The translations under genes and the position numbers were made by a program. A model generated the notes under the pieces. It saw only the letters and a program-made list of their open reading frames with translations. It made no database searches and had not been told where the DNA came from. DNA of 64,000 nt from Pleomorphovibrio marinus (lineage in GTDB: Bacteria; Bacteroidota; Bacteroidia; Cytophagales; Cyclobacteriaceae): positions 62,001 through 126,000 of the forward strand of contig NZ_QCXY01000007.1 in the NCBI RefSeq assembly GCF_003347495.1, in the 5' to 3' direction. Of this stretch, positions 19,633-29,303 are shown piece by piece. How positions within the stretch are numbered: the first letter of the stretch is position 1; the number at the start of each line of letters is the position of its first letter.

Positions 19633-19728
19633 AAAATTAAGCCCCTAAATAAGCTAAATTTGACTTATTGGCCAAACCGCTTATATGTATTAAATGGATA
19701 TTCTTAGAGGCTACAAGGTAAATTTAGA

Positions 19729-20004
19729 TGAAATCGAGCCTGTCCTGACGGCAGACAGGGCATGACGAGCACGTCACGCACTGGGATGATTATCGTTGCG
19801 AGATTCTCCAGAAATAAATTCGGGACAGGCTCCCGAAACGAGTTCCCCGAAGCAAGTTCGGGGCAGGCAAGGGCAGGCTATGTGACCGCTGAAAACAAAT
19901 TATAAACACATGAAATCGAGCATGAGGAGAACCTCACACAGAAGGATGATTATCGAAGCGAGATTCCATCTGACAGCTGAAAAACAAATTATAAACAGAT
20001 GAAA
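19729..20004 (+). repeat. Dispersed intergenic repeat, copy R1 (two tandem units)
   Basis: Two related units follow each other. The first (19729 to about 19911) contains the palindromic pieces CTGTCCTGACGGCAGACAGG and CCGAAGCAAGTTCGGGGCAGG. Both units contain GATGATTATCG, GCGAGATTC and a closing AAATTATAAACA(C/G)ATGA. Related copies lie at 53564-53815, 60148-60300 and 31571-31796. This copy ends 34 bases before the start of the MMPL-type exporter gene and points towards it. No coding sequence is seen. Confidence 0.8.
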
Positions 20005-20038
20005 CAATACCCCCACCTTTTTGTATTTCTATAGTTGT

Positions 20039-22324
20039 ATGAATATGTTCAGCAAGCATTTTTCGATGTATGGTTTTTTGGGTGCGGTTGTGCTTACTCT
20101 TGTAGCAGCGGCAATATCCCCGAATCTGGTTTTCAATTATGACTTTGAGCAATTTTTTTCCTCTGATGACCCGGAGTTAGGCTTCTACAATACATTCAGG
20201 GGACAATTCGAAAATGACAACGATTACCTGCTAATATCCTTGGGAAGGGAATCAGGGGATGTCTTTGACAGCAGTTTTTTGCAAAAAGCTTATGAGGTTG
20301 AAGGGCAAATAGAGAGTATGGAGAAAGTGCGTGGGGTGACTTCTTTATTAAACATGGAGGAACCTATTCTGGGAAATTTTGGAATTAGCTACAGAAGGGT
20401 TCTCGACTGGGATAGCCCAGAAGCACTAAGTAAAACTGGCGAAAGGGTAATTAGTGACCCCAACTGGAGAGGAAATTTGATAAGTAAAGAGGGAAAGTAC
20501 TTGCTTCTTCTGGTGCATCATGAAGAAAACATCAATAAAGAAAGTGGAGACCAGCTTTACCAGGAGATCAACGATGTAGTGGTAGGCAGCAGCATCGCAA
20601 AGACACGAACTGCCGGAAAAATTAAAGCACAGGGTGAGTTCGTTTCACTCTTGCAACAGGAGTTTGCGTTTTTTCTTGCCATTTCCTTTCTTTTGGTTGT
20701 AATCTGGTTGTTCATTGTGTTCCGGGCAATTTGGGCAGTGGTATTGCCTATATTGGTGTTGGGTTTAGGAATGTATTGGACACTGACCATCTTGCTAGCG
20801 ACAGGTGGGCAGCTAGATGTATTATTAGTCATGCAGCCCCCTATTCTGCTGATCATAGGGCTTAGTGGCATGATACATTTCTTGAGTTACTTTTATAATC
20901 TATCAAGGGAGGGCTATGACAAAGGGAAGGCCATCAGGGAGACCTTTAGCAAATTGGGTATAGCGGTAATGTTGACCAGTGTCACGACTTCCATGGGTTT
21001 CCTTTCCCTGTATTTAACGCAAATTCCAAGTTTGAAAAACTTTGGCCTTTACACGGGATTAGGGGTTTTGCTTATGTTTTTAGCCATGATATTAGTGATG
21101 CCTTGGGTATTGTACTTTGTTCCTATACCGGGAACTGTTTTAAGAAATAGGGGGGCAGAATGGTTTTATGGATTGAGAAATGGGTTTCAGTGGATTATCA
21201 GGCACAAAGTTGCCATCCATGTTGGTTTTATACTTCTGAGTTTTTTTTCTTTTTTTGGCTTTGCCTCCATGAAAACCGATGGATATCTTCTGGATAACCT
21301 TCCCCAGGATCACCCTTTGCTTACGGATTTTATGTTTTTTGATGAGCATTTCGGGGGTTCAAAGCCTCTCGAACTTTACCTGGAAGTAGGAGAAGAGGGA
21401 GAGGACCTTTTGGAGTATGAGGTATTGAAAGAAATCGAGAAATTGGGGAATTTTCTTGAGGAAAACTTTAGAACGGGTTTTCAGGCTTCCCCTGCAACGC
21501 TGGTAAAAGCGGCCAATAAAGCTCAGAATAACGGTAACCCAAAAGCCTTCAGTTTTCCTTCTCCGGGGCAATTTGACCGAGTGAAGCCACAAATTAGGCA
21601 ATTTTTTGAGAGGGAGGAGATTCCAATTCTTTCCCAGGATGGAACTCAGGGTAGAATTTCTACCCGAATGGCAGATATTGGAAGCCATAGGGGATTTGAA
21701 TTGTATGAAAAACTTGAAGGGTTTTTAGAAAATGATATTGACTCTGGTTTGTTAAAAGCGAGAATGACGGGGACATCCTACTTGATTGATAGAAGCCATA
21801 ACGCCATCACAAGTCAACTTATAAATGGCCTTGGACTTGCCTTTCTGATAGTGGCAGTATTGGCTGGTATACTCTTTAGGTCTTGGCGTATGGCGTTTAT
21901 TACCCTGCTTCCCAATGTTGTCCCATTATTGTGGTTGGGAGGCTGTATGTATTTGCTAGGTTTGGACTTTAAGCTTTCTATGTCCATAATCTTTGCTGTG
22001 GCTTTTGGAATTGCCGTTGATGATAGCATTCATTTCATGGCCAAGTTACGGCTGCTTTTGGGGCAAGGTTCCGGTTTGTTATATGCTATCAAAAGGACTT
22101 TTTTCACCACTGGCAAAGCCATAGTCTTAACCACACTGGTACTGTCCACAGGTTTTATGGTTTTGATGTTCAGTGGTTTTGAAATCACCTATTATACGGG
22201 TTTGCTCATCGCATTGGCATTGGTATTCGCCCTCTTGGCAGACCTTCTTTGGCTTCCACTGCTTTTAGTGCCTATGAACAGGGTATGGGAAAAAAAATTC
22301 AAGGGGCGTTTTCTTCGGAAATAA
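20039..22324 (+). CDS. RND/MMPL-superfamily exporter
   Basis: A 761-residue inner-membrane protein with the MMPL/RND half-transporter layout. There is a first helix (about residues 10-30), a large periplasmic loop (about 30-200), helices 2-6 (about 205-370), a second periplasmic loop (about 415-590) and helices 8-12. The helix motif FGIAVDDSIHF near residue 665 is the typical GxxxDD region that carries protons. Family members export lipids or hydrophobic compounds; the substrate here is unknown. ATG 20039 (or 20045) was preferred to TTG 20021. No adaptor or TolC gene lies next to it. Its 3' end overlaps the convergent nuclease-fold gene by 26 bases. Confidence 0.85.
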   Translation: MNMFSKHFSMYGFLGAVVLTLVAAAISPNLVFNYDFEQFFSSDDPELGFYNTFRGQFENDNDYLLISLGRESGDVFDSSFLQKAYEVEGQIESMEKVRGVTSLLNMEEPILGNFGISYRRVLDWDSPEALSKTGERVISDPNWRGNLISKEGKYLLLLVHHEENINKESGDQLYQEINDVVVGSSIAKTRTAGKIKAQGEFVSLLQQEFAFFLAISFLLVVIWLFIVFRAIWAVVLPILVLGLGMYWTLTILLATGGQLDVLLVMQPPILLIIGLSGMIHFLSYFYNLSREGYDKGKAIRETFSKLGIAVMLTSVTTSMGFLSLYLTQIPSLKNFGLYTGLGVLLMFLAMILVMPWVLYFVPIPGTVLRNRGAEWFYGLRNGFQWIIRHKVAIHVGFILLSFFSFFGFASMKTDGYLLDNLPQDHPLLTDFMFFDEHFGGSKPLELYLEVGEEGEDLLEYEVLKEIEKLGNFLEENFRTGFQASPATLVKAANKAQNNGNPKAFSFPSPGQFDRVKPQIRQFFEREEIPILSQDGTQGRISTRMADIGSHRGFELYEKLEGFLENDIDSGLLKARMTGTSYLIDRSHNAITSQLINGLGLAFLIVAVLAGILFRSWRMAFITLLPNVVPLLWLGGCMYLLGLDFKLSMSIIFAVAFGIAVDDSIHFMAKLRLLLGQGSGLLYAIKRTFFTTGKAIVLTTLVLSTGFMVLMFSGFEITYYTGLLIALALVFALLADLLWLPLLLVPMNRVWEKKFKGRFLRK

Positions 22325-23369
22325 CCCTCAAGGGACTTTTCCAGATAAATTCAGTGGAAATAGGGTAGTGATCTGAATAGTCTACTTCGGTATGGGTTCG
22401 GAAGTTTTTGGCCTTGAACACCTTATCATGAAAAATATGATCAATCCTTAAGAAAAAAAGCACCTTGTTATAGGTAAAGCCAAAGCCCTTACCCGCTTCT
22501 TCAAAAGCATTATTTAGAATAGAGCGCAAACTAAAGTAGGTATAACTATAAGGAATATCGTTAAAGTCCCCGGCAATAATCACAGGGTAAGGGCTGTTTT
22601 CCATGTGTTCTTTGAGGGTTTTCAATTGTTCTGCCCTCATTATTGTTCCGTTTTTTATTTTCCTGATAGTCTCCCGATAATGCAGCTTTATTCCTTCAAC
22701 ATCTGAAAGTTCCTCAGCAGGGATGCTCATGGATTCCAGATGCACATTGTAAATCCGCATGGTGTCCTTTTTCACTACCAGGTCCACAAACATGGCTCCG
22801 TTGTTTCTCCTGTTGTCGAATACCCTGCCCTCGTTGATAATCGGAAACCTACTTACAATGGCCACTCCATGTGACCGGTTCTTACGGTTCCCTATGATAG
22901 ATTGGTAGGAATGGTTTAGTTTACCATCCTCGGTGATGATTTTTATGGCATTTTTGGAAGGTGTAGTGAAATCCTGGTAAAACTCTTGAAAACACTTTAT
23001 GTCGGCGGGATGGTCTTTGGCCCATTGAATGATGTTTTTGCTCTTTTCCAAGTTTTCCTTATACATGCCATAGGAAAATTGCATGGTGTTGAAGCTGAGC
23101 AAGGTAATACTTTCTTCCGTTTCCTCTCTGGGATTCCACTGGAAGGTGATTCCAAAAAATTTATAGCCCAGGGCTAAAGCAATGATCGGATAGATGATCA
23201 ACCTGGATCGCCCAAACAAAAACATTACTGCCAAAAAAATATTAAGCAACATAAAAAGTGGAATGAGCAGGGGCAATAATCCAGAGTAAGGAAATGATTC
23301 TGGAGAAACATATACGCTGAAAAATAGCGATAGGGAAATCAAAAACAAAATAATGACGATGAAACGCAT
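22299..23369 (-). CDS. Membrane-anchored endonuclease/exonuclease/phosphatase family protein
   Basis: A 356-residue protein with about three N-terminal membrane helices (residues about 3-22, 28-50, 55-75) and a C-terminal EEP domain. The motifs are TLLSFNTMQF (start, Asn), CFQEFYQDF (catalytic Glu), YNVHLES, AGDFNDIP (Asp and Asn) and the closing DHYPI (catalytic His). The domain hydrolyses phosphodiester or phosphomonoester bonds, using metal, presumably at the membrane surface; the substrate is unknown. The 3' end overlaps the convergent exporter gene. A consensus promoter lies 37 bases upstream. Confidence 0.85.
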   Translation of the reverse strand: MRFIVIILFLISLSLFFSVYVSPESFPYSGLLPLLIPLFMLLNIFLAVMFLFGRSRLIIYPIIALALGYKFFGITFQWNPREETEESITLLSFNTMQFSYGMYKENLEKSKNIIQWAKDHPADIKCFQEFYQDFTTPSKNAIKIITEDGKLNHSYQSIIGNRKNRSHGVAIVSRFPIINEGRVFDNRRNNGAMFVDLVVKKDTMRIYNVHLESMSIPAEELSDVEGIKLHYRETIRKIKNGTIMRAEQLKTLKEHMENSPYPVIIAGDFNDIPYSYTYFSLRSILNNAFEEAGKGFGFTYNKVLFFLRIDHIFHDKVFKAKNFRTHTEVDYSDHYPISTEFIWKSPLRVISEENAP

Positions 23370-23405
23370 AATTTACATGGGGATTATTTCCCTTTTTTAA
23401 AGTCA

Positions 23406-23436
23406 CAAACATACGGGTAGATACTGTAAATATCAA
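23406..23436 (-). promoter_or_regulatory. Promoter of the EEP-family gene
   Basis: On the minus strand TTG (23436-23434), 20 bases, then a perfect TATGTTTG (23413-23406). This matches the Bacteroidota -33/-7 pattern and gives a leader of about 30 bases before the gene at 23369. Confidence 0.7.
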
Positions 23437-23536
23437 CGAAAGTTTTACACAACTGAATGGGTTTCTTTTTTGAATATTTGGTTGGATATGCTTGGAAAAA
23501 ATCCATAAATTGGCCTAAATTTTAAAAAAACCTAAC

Positions 23537-24106
23537 ATGAAGAAATCAATCCATTCTTTTTCACTTTTCTTCCTCTCCACTTTATTGGTAATTAGTTCTT
23601 GTGGGGGCCCCAGTGAAACCTCGGAACAGGAGGAATCCACTGACCAAGAGCAGCAAATAACCGATAATAGGGCTAGTCCCCTTAGGAAAGTAGAAGGAGA
23701 AATCAACGGAAAAAAGGTACTAATTCAATATGGATCACCTGCAGTAAACGAAAGGGCAATATATGGGGACTTGGTTCCTTACAACGAAGTATGGAGAACC
23801 GGTGCCAATGAAGCGACCTATGTGGAGTTTTCCGAGGATGTAAGCGTGGAAGGGGAGCCTTTAGCTGCCGGACGGTACTCCTTGTTTACTATTCCCAGGA
23901 AAACAGGACCTTGGACCGTGATTTTCAACAGCGAATGGGATTTAGAACACGGCCATTACCAATACAAAGAGGAGCATGATGTCCTCAGGGTTAATGCTAT
24001 TCCTACTTGGGAGAACCAGTCCCAAGAGAGGTTATCTGTAGAAATTGAAAACAGTGAAATAGTAGTAAAATGGGAGAAACTAAGGCTTCCTATTCATGTT
24101 GAATGA
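23537..24106 (+). CDS. DUF2911 domain-containing lipoprotein
   Basis: A 189-residue lipoprotein (signal peptide with ISSC, Cys near residue 22) with a Glu/Gln-rich linker, then DUF2911. Recognisable segments are VLIQYGSPAVNERAIYGDLV, VWRTGANEATYVEFS and PLAAGRYSLFTIP. The domain is frequent in Bacteroidota and has no established function. It overlaps the next gene by 4 bases (ATGA), so the two are translationally coupled. Confidence 0.85.
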   Translation: MKKSIHSFSLFFLSTLLVISSCGGPSETSEQEESTDQEQQITDNRASPLRKVEGEINGKKVLIQYGSPAVNERAIYGDLVPYNEVWRTGANEATYVEFSEDVSVEGEPLAAGRYSLFTIPRKTGPWTVIFNSEWDLEHGHYQYKEEHDVLRVNAIPTWENQSQERLSVEIENSEIVVKWEKLRLPIHVE

Positions 24107-26526
24107 GATACCTGGGTTTCGTTTTGACATTGTTTCTGACCCTATGCTTGGTATTGGGTCTGTCCTTGAATTTGGCCAGCTTGCCTCCGCTGGCCAATAT
24201 TTTTGACCCTTTCAGGGGCTTTTGGCAAAATTTAAATAGCGAAGATTATCACCCCTCTTCCAAGATTAAGGTTCCGGGACTTAGTTCTCAGGTAGAGGTG
24301 GTATATGATGAAAACTTAATCCCTCACATCTATGCAGAAGAAACCGAGGACTTGTACAAGGCACTCGGATTCGTAACGGCAAAACATCGGCTGTGGCAGA
24401 TGGACTTCTTGGTAAAAGTCGCCTCAGGCAGCCTTTCTGAGGTGCTTGGCGACCTTACCCTCGACTATGACCGTATGCAAAGAAGGAAGGGTCTTGGCTA
24501 TGGTGCCGAGGAAAATCTTACCTTTATTCAGGAAAACGACCCTGAATCCTACGCAAAATTACAAGCCTACAGCGAAGGGGTGAATGCCTTTATCGATCAA
24601 ATTTCATTTAGTGAGTTGCCCTTGGAATACAAACTACTGAACTACTTACCTAGTCGTTGGGAGCCCATCAGTACCATTTACATTCTCCAATATATGGTTG
24701 ACGACCTTACCCGGGACACGGATTTTGAATATACTAATTTGAGATTCATGTTGGGAAAGGAGTTGTTTGATGAGCTTTTCCCCGATTTTTCCGAAAACCT
24801 AGAACCAGTAATCAGGGAGGCAGACAGGTGGGATTTTGAGCCTATACCCATATCGGTGCCGGATACCCTTTCCTATCCAGACTCTTTGCTTTGGGTCAAT
24901 ACCGTAGATAAGGCTCCTCAAGGCCTTGGTTCAAATAATTGGGCAGTTTCCGGATCCAAAACCTCATCGGGCGCCGCCATATTAGCAAATGACCCGCATC
25001 TGGGTTTGAGGTTTCCCGCCATTTGGTTTGGAATACAACTTCAGGGGCCAGATGTTAGGGTTAAGGGTGTAACTGTACCTGGTGCCCCATTGGTGGCCAT
25101 CGGGTTTAACGACCAAATTGCCTGGGGGCTAACGAACTCTCCTAGGGACCTTAGAGACTGGTACCACATCGAGTTTAGAGATGAGAGTAAATCGGAATAC
25201 TTATACAACCAGCAATGGCTACCCACTACCCAACGTATAGAACACATTAAAGTCAAAAATGCTGAGGATATTGTGGATACAGTATATTATACCCATCATG
25301 GGCCTGTTGCCTATGATGAATCCTTCCGGTCCGGGCACCAAGGCAAGGGTTTTGCATTGAAATGGGCAGTAAATGAACCTGCCAACACATTGAAAGCATT
25401 TTTTACCTTTAACGAGGCTAAGGACTTTGATGCGTTTTTGGGTGCTTTTGATCAGTATGTCAACTTAGCCCAAAATTACGCGTATGCAGACATTAATGGG
25501 AACATAGGGATGAGCGTTCAGGGTAAATTCCCAGCCAAGTGGGCAGAACAAGGAAAATTCATCATGGATGGGAGTGATCCTGCTTTTGACTGGCAGGAAT
25601 ATATACCTTTTGACCATAACCCTACCTCCTACAATCCAGATAGGGGTTTTGTCAGTTCGGCAAACCAGCATGCCGTGGAGCCTGATTATCCCTATTATTA
25701 TTTCAACGATCATCAGGAAGCCTACCGAAACAGAAGGATCAATCAGCAATTGGAGCAAATGGAAAATGTAACTGTGGAGGATATGAAAGCCTTACAGTTT
25801 GATAATTTTCACTTAAAAGCCTCCGAAACAGTTCCAGTATTACTGAGCTTACTCTCTTCAAAGGGAAAAGATAGGGAAGGGCAGGGTCTTCATCCTATGG
25901 TTTCCCTACTGCAGGATTGGGATTTTCACACTGATCCCGAACAGGTAGCCCCTGTGATTTTTGAGATCTGGTGGGAAAACCTTGTGGAATCCATATTCTC
26001 CCATTGGAAAGATGAGTTGCCCAGTGTAGTATATCCAAGGGATTACACGATTTACAATTTGCTAAGTGAATCACCCGATCATGTCATTTTCGATAAACCC
26101 GGAAATAATAGGTTAAATACGGCTATGGATCATGTGGCAGAAAGCTTTGAGTTCATGCTGGACAGTGTGGATAGCTTAAGAGCATCTGATCCGGAATTCA
26201 CTTGGGGAAGCTATAAAAACACATCCGTTCAGCATCTTATTCCGCTGTTTGGGGCGTTTAGTAGGTTAAATATTCCCACAGGTGGGGGAAAAAATATTGT
26301 GAACGCCACAGACCGCTCGCATGGTGCAAGCTGGAGGATGGTGGTGGAAATGGGTGACCCTATCAAGGCTTACGGGATTTTCCCAGGGGGACAGTCGGGT
26401 AACCCGGGCAGTAGGTTTTATGACAACTTCATCGATCTCTGGGCCCAAGGAAAATATGTGCAGTTTGACTTTAGGGAAATCCATGATGAAGGTGATTTGT
26501 TTCGTACATCCTTAGTTCCAAATTAA
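24103..26526 (+). CDS. Penicillin-acylase family Ntn-hydrolase
   Basis: An 807-residue secreted enzyme of the penicillin G acylase family, which cleaves amide bonds (acyl-homoserine lactones, beta-lactams or other amides). An N-terminal hydrophobic segment (about residues 4-25) directs export. The alpha-chain region (IYAEETEDLYKALGFVTAKHRLWQMD) is followed by the autoproteolysis site GSNNWAVSG near residue 270, where the Ser after Gly becomes the N-terminal nucleophile. Then come ILANDPHLGL and APGAPLVAIGFN-like PGAPLVAIGFNDQIAWG. GGQSGNPGSRFYDN near the end is also typical. It is coupled to the DUF2911 gene upstream; the natural substrate is unknown. Confidence 0.9.
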   Translation: MRYLGFVLTLFLTLCLVLGLSLNLASLPPLANIFDPFRGFWQNLNSEDYHPSSKIKVPGLSSQVEVVYDENLIPHIYAEETEDLYKALGFVTAKHRLWQMDFLVKVASGSLSEVLGDLTLDYDRMQRRKGLGYGAEENLTFIQENDPESYAKLQAYSEGVNAFIDQISFSELPLEYKLLNYLPSRWEPISTIYILQYMVDDLTRDTDFEYTNLRFMLGKELFDELFPDFSENLEPVIREADRWDFEPIPISVPDTLSYPDSLLWVNTVDKAPQGLGSNNWAVSGSKTSSGAAILANDPHLGLRFPAIWFGIQLQGPDVRVKGVTVPGAPLVAIGFNDQIAWGLTNSPRDLRDWYHIEFRDESKSEYLYNQQWLPTTQRIEHIKVKNAEDIVDTVYYTHHGPVAYDESFRSGHQGKGFALKWAVNEPANTLKAFFTFNEAKDFDAFLGAFDQYVNLAQNYAYADINGNIGMSVQGKFPAKWAEQGKFIMDGSDPAFDWQEYIPFDHNPTSYNPDRGFVSSANQHAVEPDYPYYYFNDHQEAYRNRRINQQLEQMENVTVEDMKALQFDNFHLKASETVPVLLSLLSSKGKDREGQGLHPMVSLLQDWDFHTDPEQVAPVIFEIWWENLVESIFSHWKDELPSVVYPRDYTIYNLLSESPDHVIFDKPGNNRLNTAMDHVAESFEFMLDSVDSLRASDPEFTWGSYKNTSVQHLIPLFGAFSRLNIPTGGGKNIVNATDRSHGASWRMVVEMGDPIKAYGIFPGGQSGNPGSRFYDNFIDLWAQGKYVQFDFREIHDEGDLFRTSLVPN

Positions 26527-26889
26527 ATGAAGTTTCTAGTAGGGTTTATTATCGCGGCATTGTTGGCATTGATTTTAGGGCCTTTGGTTCCTTATTGGGG
26601 ACTTATGGTTTTTCTTGCAATACTAGGAGCCACAATTCGTGGAAACGGCTTTATAGTGTTTTTTTCGTCAGCTTTGGGAGTGGGAATAGTATGGTTATTG
26701 GTGCCTTTGGTTTTGTGGACACGTTCAGGTTCTGATTTGCCACAAATGTTGGGAGAAATTTTCGGAATTAATAATGGGGCATTGCTGCTGGGCATATCTG
26801 CGGCAATGGGTTTTTTAATTGGGGGTTTGAGTGCGCTTTCGGGCTGTTTGTTTGGCAAGTTGCTGGTGGATCGCAACACCTATTATTGA
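26527..26889 (+). CDS. Small integral membrane protein of unknown function
   Basis: A 120-residue hydrophobic protein with about four predicted membrane helices (residues about 3-20, 23-38, 45-66, 83-108). I do not recognise a family. Its ATG directly follows the stop codon of the acylase gene without a gap, so it is probably the third gene of the DUF2911-acylase operon. It could be a membrane partner of that unit, but nothing in the sequence shows this. Confidence 0.7.
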   Translation: MKFLVGFIIAALLALILGPLVPYWGLMVFLAILGATIRGNGFIVFFSSALGVGIVWLLVPLVLWTRSGSDLPQMLGEIFGINNGALLLGISAAMGFLIGGLSALSGCLFGKLLVDRNTYY

Positions 26890-27062
26890 CCTGGATTATT
26901 GATAGGTTAAGGATAAGGAGTACACTTTTTAAAGAATTCTACTGTGTACAAAAAACTTTTTTCTTCCCAACAAATGTAGTAATTTACAGTTCCGAATAAA
27001 CCTTTAGGAGACCATGGGTTTTTTGGAACCCAATCGACCTTTTTCACAAAAACCATCCAACT

Positions 27063-29237
27063 ATGGCAAAAACGATCATTGTTTCAAATAGATTACCCGT
27101 AAGCCTTCAGCATAAATTTGGGAAATTTGAGTTTAAACCCAGTGCTGGTGGATTAGCCACGGGACTGGGATCCATATATAAAGAAGGGGACAATATATGG
27201 ATTGGATGGCCTGGTAATGATGTGGAAGACCCAGGCCAGCGGCAGGAAGTGGCTGAGGAGCTTCAAAAGTTAAAGATGGCCCCAGTTTTCCTTTCCAAAG
27301 AAGATGTTGAGCTTTATTATGAAGGCTTTAGCAACGATACCATTTGGCCAGCATTTCATTATTTCACCCAATATATCAATTACCACGATGAATATTACGA
27401 GGCCTATAAAAGGGTGAACCGGAAGTTTTGTGATGCCATCTTGGAGAAGGCAGACCCTGAGGACACCATTTGGGTACATGACTACCAACTTTTATTGTTG
27501 CCGATGATGCTAAGGGAGGCTCTCCCAAAATCAACCATCGCCTTTTTCCAGCACATTCCTTTCCCTTCCTACGAAATCATCCGAATGCTTCCCTGGAGGA
27601 GGGAGATCCTGGAAGGCATGGTAGGGGCCGATTTGATTGGTTTTCACACCTATGATGACATGCGGCACTTTTTAAGTGCAGTAGGCCGCCTTTTGGGCTT
27701 GTCGAACGAAAGTGGGTATATACAGGCCGATAACCGGCTAGTGAATGTGGATTCCTTTCCCATGGGCATTGACTACGGTAAGTTTTCCAAAGCAGCAACC
27801 AGCAAAAAGACCCTAAAAAACATTAAGAAATTCAAGGAGCAACTGGGGGACCAAAAGCTCCTGCTGACCATAGACCGGCTGGATTATTCCAAAGGCATCC
27901 CCCAACGGATTAAGGCTTTCGACAGACTATTGGAGGAACATCCCGATTTTCACGGCAAGGTTTCCATGATCATGGTAGTGGTGCCCTCCAGGGCAAAAGT
28001 CAAGACGTATCAAGAGCTCAAAGAGGAAATTGACACCTTGGTAGGGAGAATCAACAGCCGATTCTCAACCCTGAATTGGGTGCCAGTACATTACTTCTAT
28101 CGGAGCTTTCCTTTTGATGAGCTAAGTGCATTTTACGCCATGTCGGATATTGCCTTGGTTACACCCTTGAGGGATGGTATGAACCTGGTTTGTAAGGAAT
28201 TTGTAGCTAGTAAGACCGACAAAAAAGGTGTCCTGATCCTTTCTGAAATGGCAGGCGCAAGCAAGGAATTGGTGGATGCCTTATTGGTAAATCCCAATAA
28301 CCTTGAAGGGATGAAGGATTCCATCATGCAGGCCCTTACTATGCCAGAGGAGGAACAGGTTCAAAAGATAGGCACCATGCAGGCTAGTTTGCAAAAGTAT
28401 GACATCTTCCAATGGGTGAAGGTTTTTATGGATAGGCTGGCAAATGTAAAAGGAAAGCAGAAGGAATTGGAATCCAAGGCTATAGACAAATCCTTGGTGA
28501 AGGAATTGAAAAACAAGTTCCAGTCGGCAAAAGCCCCTATTTTGCTGTTGGACTATGACGGTACCTTGGTAGGTTTTCAAGGAAGACCGGAGGATGCATT
28601 TCCAGATGCGGAACTGAAACACCTCATTGCGGAACTTTCTGGGAAATGCCAAATAGTGGTAATAAGCGGTAGAGACAAGGAAACTCTTGGGAAATGGTTT
28701 GAGGGGCAAAAGGTGGATATGATTGCGGAACATGGGGTTTGGCTTAAGGAAAGGGGAGATGATGACTGGACACTCTATGCAGCTATAGACGACTCCTGGA
28801 AGGAAGATATCCGACAGGTAATGGACTACTACGTCCTTCGTACTCCCGGGGCCTTTATTGAAGAAAAACACCACTCCCTAGTCTGGCACTACAGAAAAGT
28901 GGAAAGTGGATTAGGGGACCTCAGGATGCGGGAACTTTTCAGCCATTTGAAGTACATGGCTAGAGGGCATAACCTACAGGTACTGGAAGGAAACATGGTA
29001 TTGGAGATAAAAAGACCTGATATCAATAAGGGCAGGGCTGCTACTGCTTTTATGAAGGGTAAAGAATATGATTTCATCATGGCCCTAGGGGATGATTGGA
29101 CGGACGAAGATACCTTCAAAGCTATGCCCAAAGACTCCTACACGATTCGGGTGGGATTTGCTTATACACAGGCAAATTATAATATCAAAAGCCCGACAGA
29201 GGTAAGAAAATTACTGAAAGAATTAATGGAAGATTAA
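27063..29237 (+). CDS. otsAB: Bifunctional trehalose-6-phosphate synthase / trehalose-phosphatase
   Basis: A 724-residue fusion making trehalose from UDP- (or ADP-) glucose and glucose 6-phosphate. Residues about 1-465 are the GT20 synthase, with SNRLPV at the start, IWVHDYQLLLLP near 140, FFQHIPFPSYEI near 165, DRLDYSKGIPQRI near 275 and DGMNLVCKEF near 370. Residues about 490-724 are a HAD phosphatase with LLLDYDGTLVGF near 495 and ALGDDWTDEDTF near 680. Such fusions are usual in Bacteroidota and serve osmotic or desiccation stress. The gene is single and ends at a bidirectional terminator. Confidence 0.93.
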   Translation: MAKTIIVSNRLPVSLQHKFGKFEFKPSAGGLATGLGSIYKEGDNIWIGWPGNDVEDPGQRQEVAEELQKLKMAPVFLSKEDVELYYEGFSNDTIWPAFHYFTQYINYHDEYYEAYKRVNRKFCDAILEKADPEDTIWVHDYQLLLLPMMLREALPKSTIAFFQHIPFPSYEIIRMLPWRREILEGMVGADLIGFHTYDDMRHFLSAVGRLLGLSNESGYIQADNRLVNVDSFPMGIDYGKFSKAATSKKTLKNIKKFKEQLGDQKLLLTIDRLDYSKGIPQRIKAFDRLLEEHPDFHGKVSMIMVVVPSRAKVKTYQELKEEIDTLVGRINSRFSTLNWVPVHYFYRSFPFDELSAFYAMSDIALVTPLRDGMNLVCKEFVASKTDKKGVLILSEMAGASKELVDALLVNPNNLEGMKDSIMQALTMPEEEQVQKIGTMQASLQKYDIFQWVKVFMDRLANVKGKQKELESKAIDKSLVKELKNKFQSAKAPILLLDYDGTLVGFQGRPEDAFPDAELKHLIAELSGKCQIVVISGRDKETLGKWFEGQKVDMIAEHGVWLKERGDDDWTLYAAIDDSWKEDIRQVMDYYVLRTPGAFIEEKHHSLVWHYRKVESGLGDLRMRELFSHLKYMARGHNLQVLEGNMVLEIKRPDINKGRAATAFMKGKEYDFIMALGDDWTDEDTFKAMPKDSYTIRVGFAYTQANYNIKSPTEVRKLLKELMED

Positions 29238-29258
29238 AAGTGATTTTAACTAATCAGG

Positions 29259-29294
29259 AAAAAAAGGGTAGCTTGGTTTAAGTTACCCTTTTTT
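29259..29294. terminator. Bidirectional intrinsic terminator
   Basis: An AAAAAAGGGTA / TACCCTTTTTT stem of 11 pairs, extended by a G-U pair and CTT/AAG, with a short loop. It lies between the convergent trehalose gene (ends 29237) and the enolase-superfamily gene (ends 29304) and can serve both. Confidence 0.85.
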
Positions 29295-29303
29295 AATGGA
29301 AGG

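Noticed and set aside
19740-19900. The repeat at 19.8 kb as a CRISPR array
   Set aside because: Only two unequal units without regular spacers; other copies are dispersed singly in the window.
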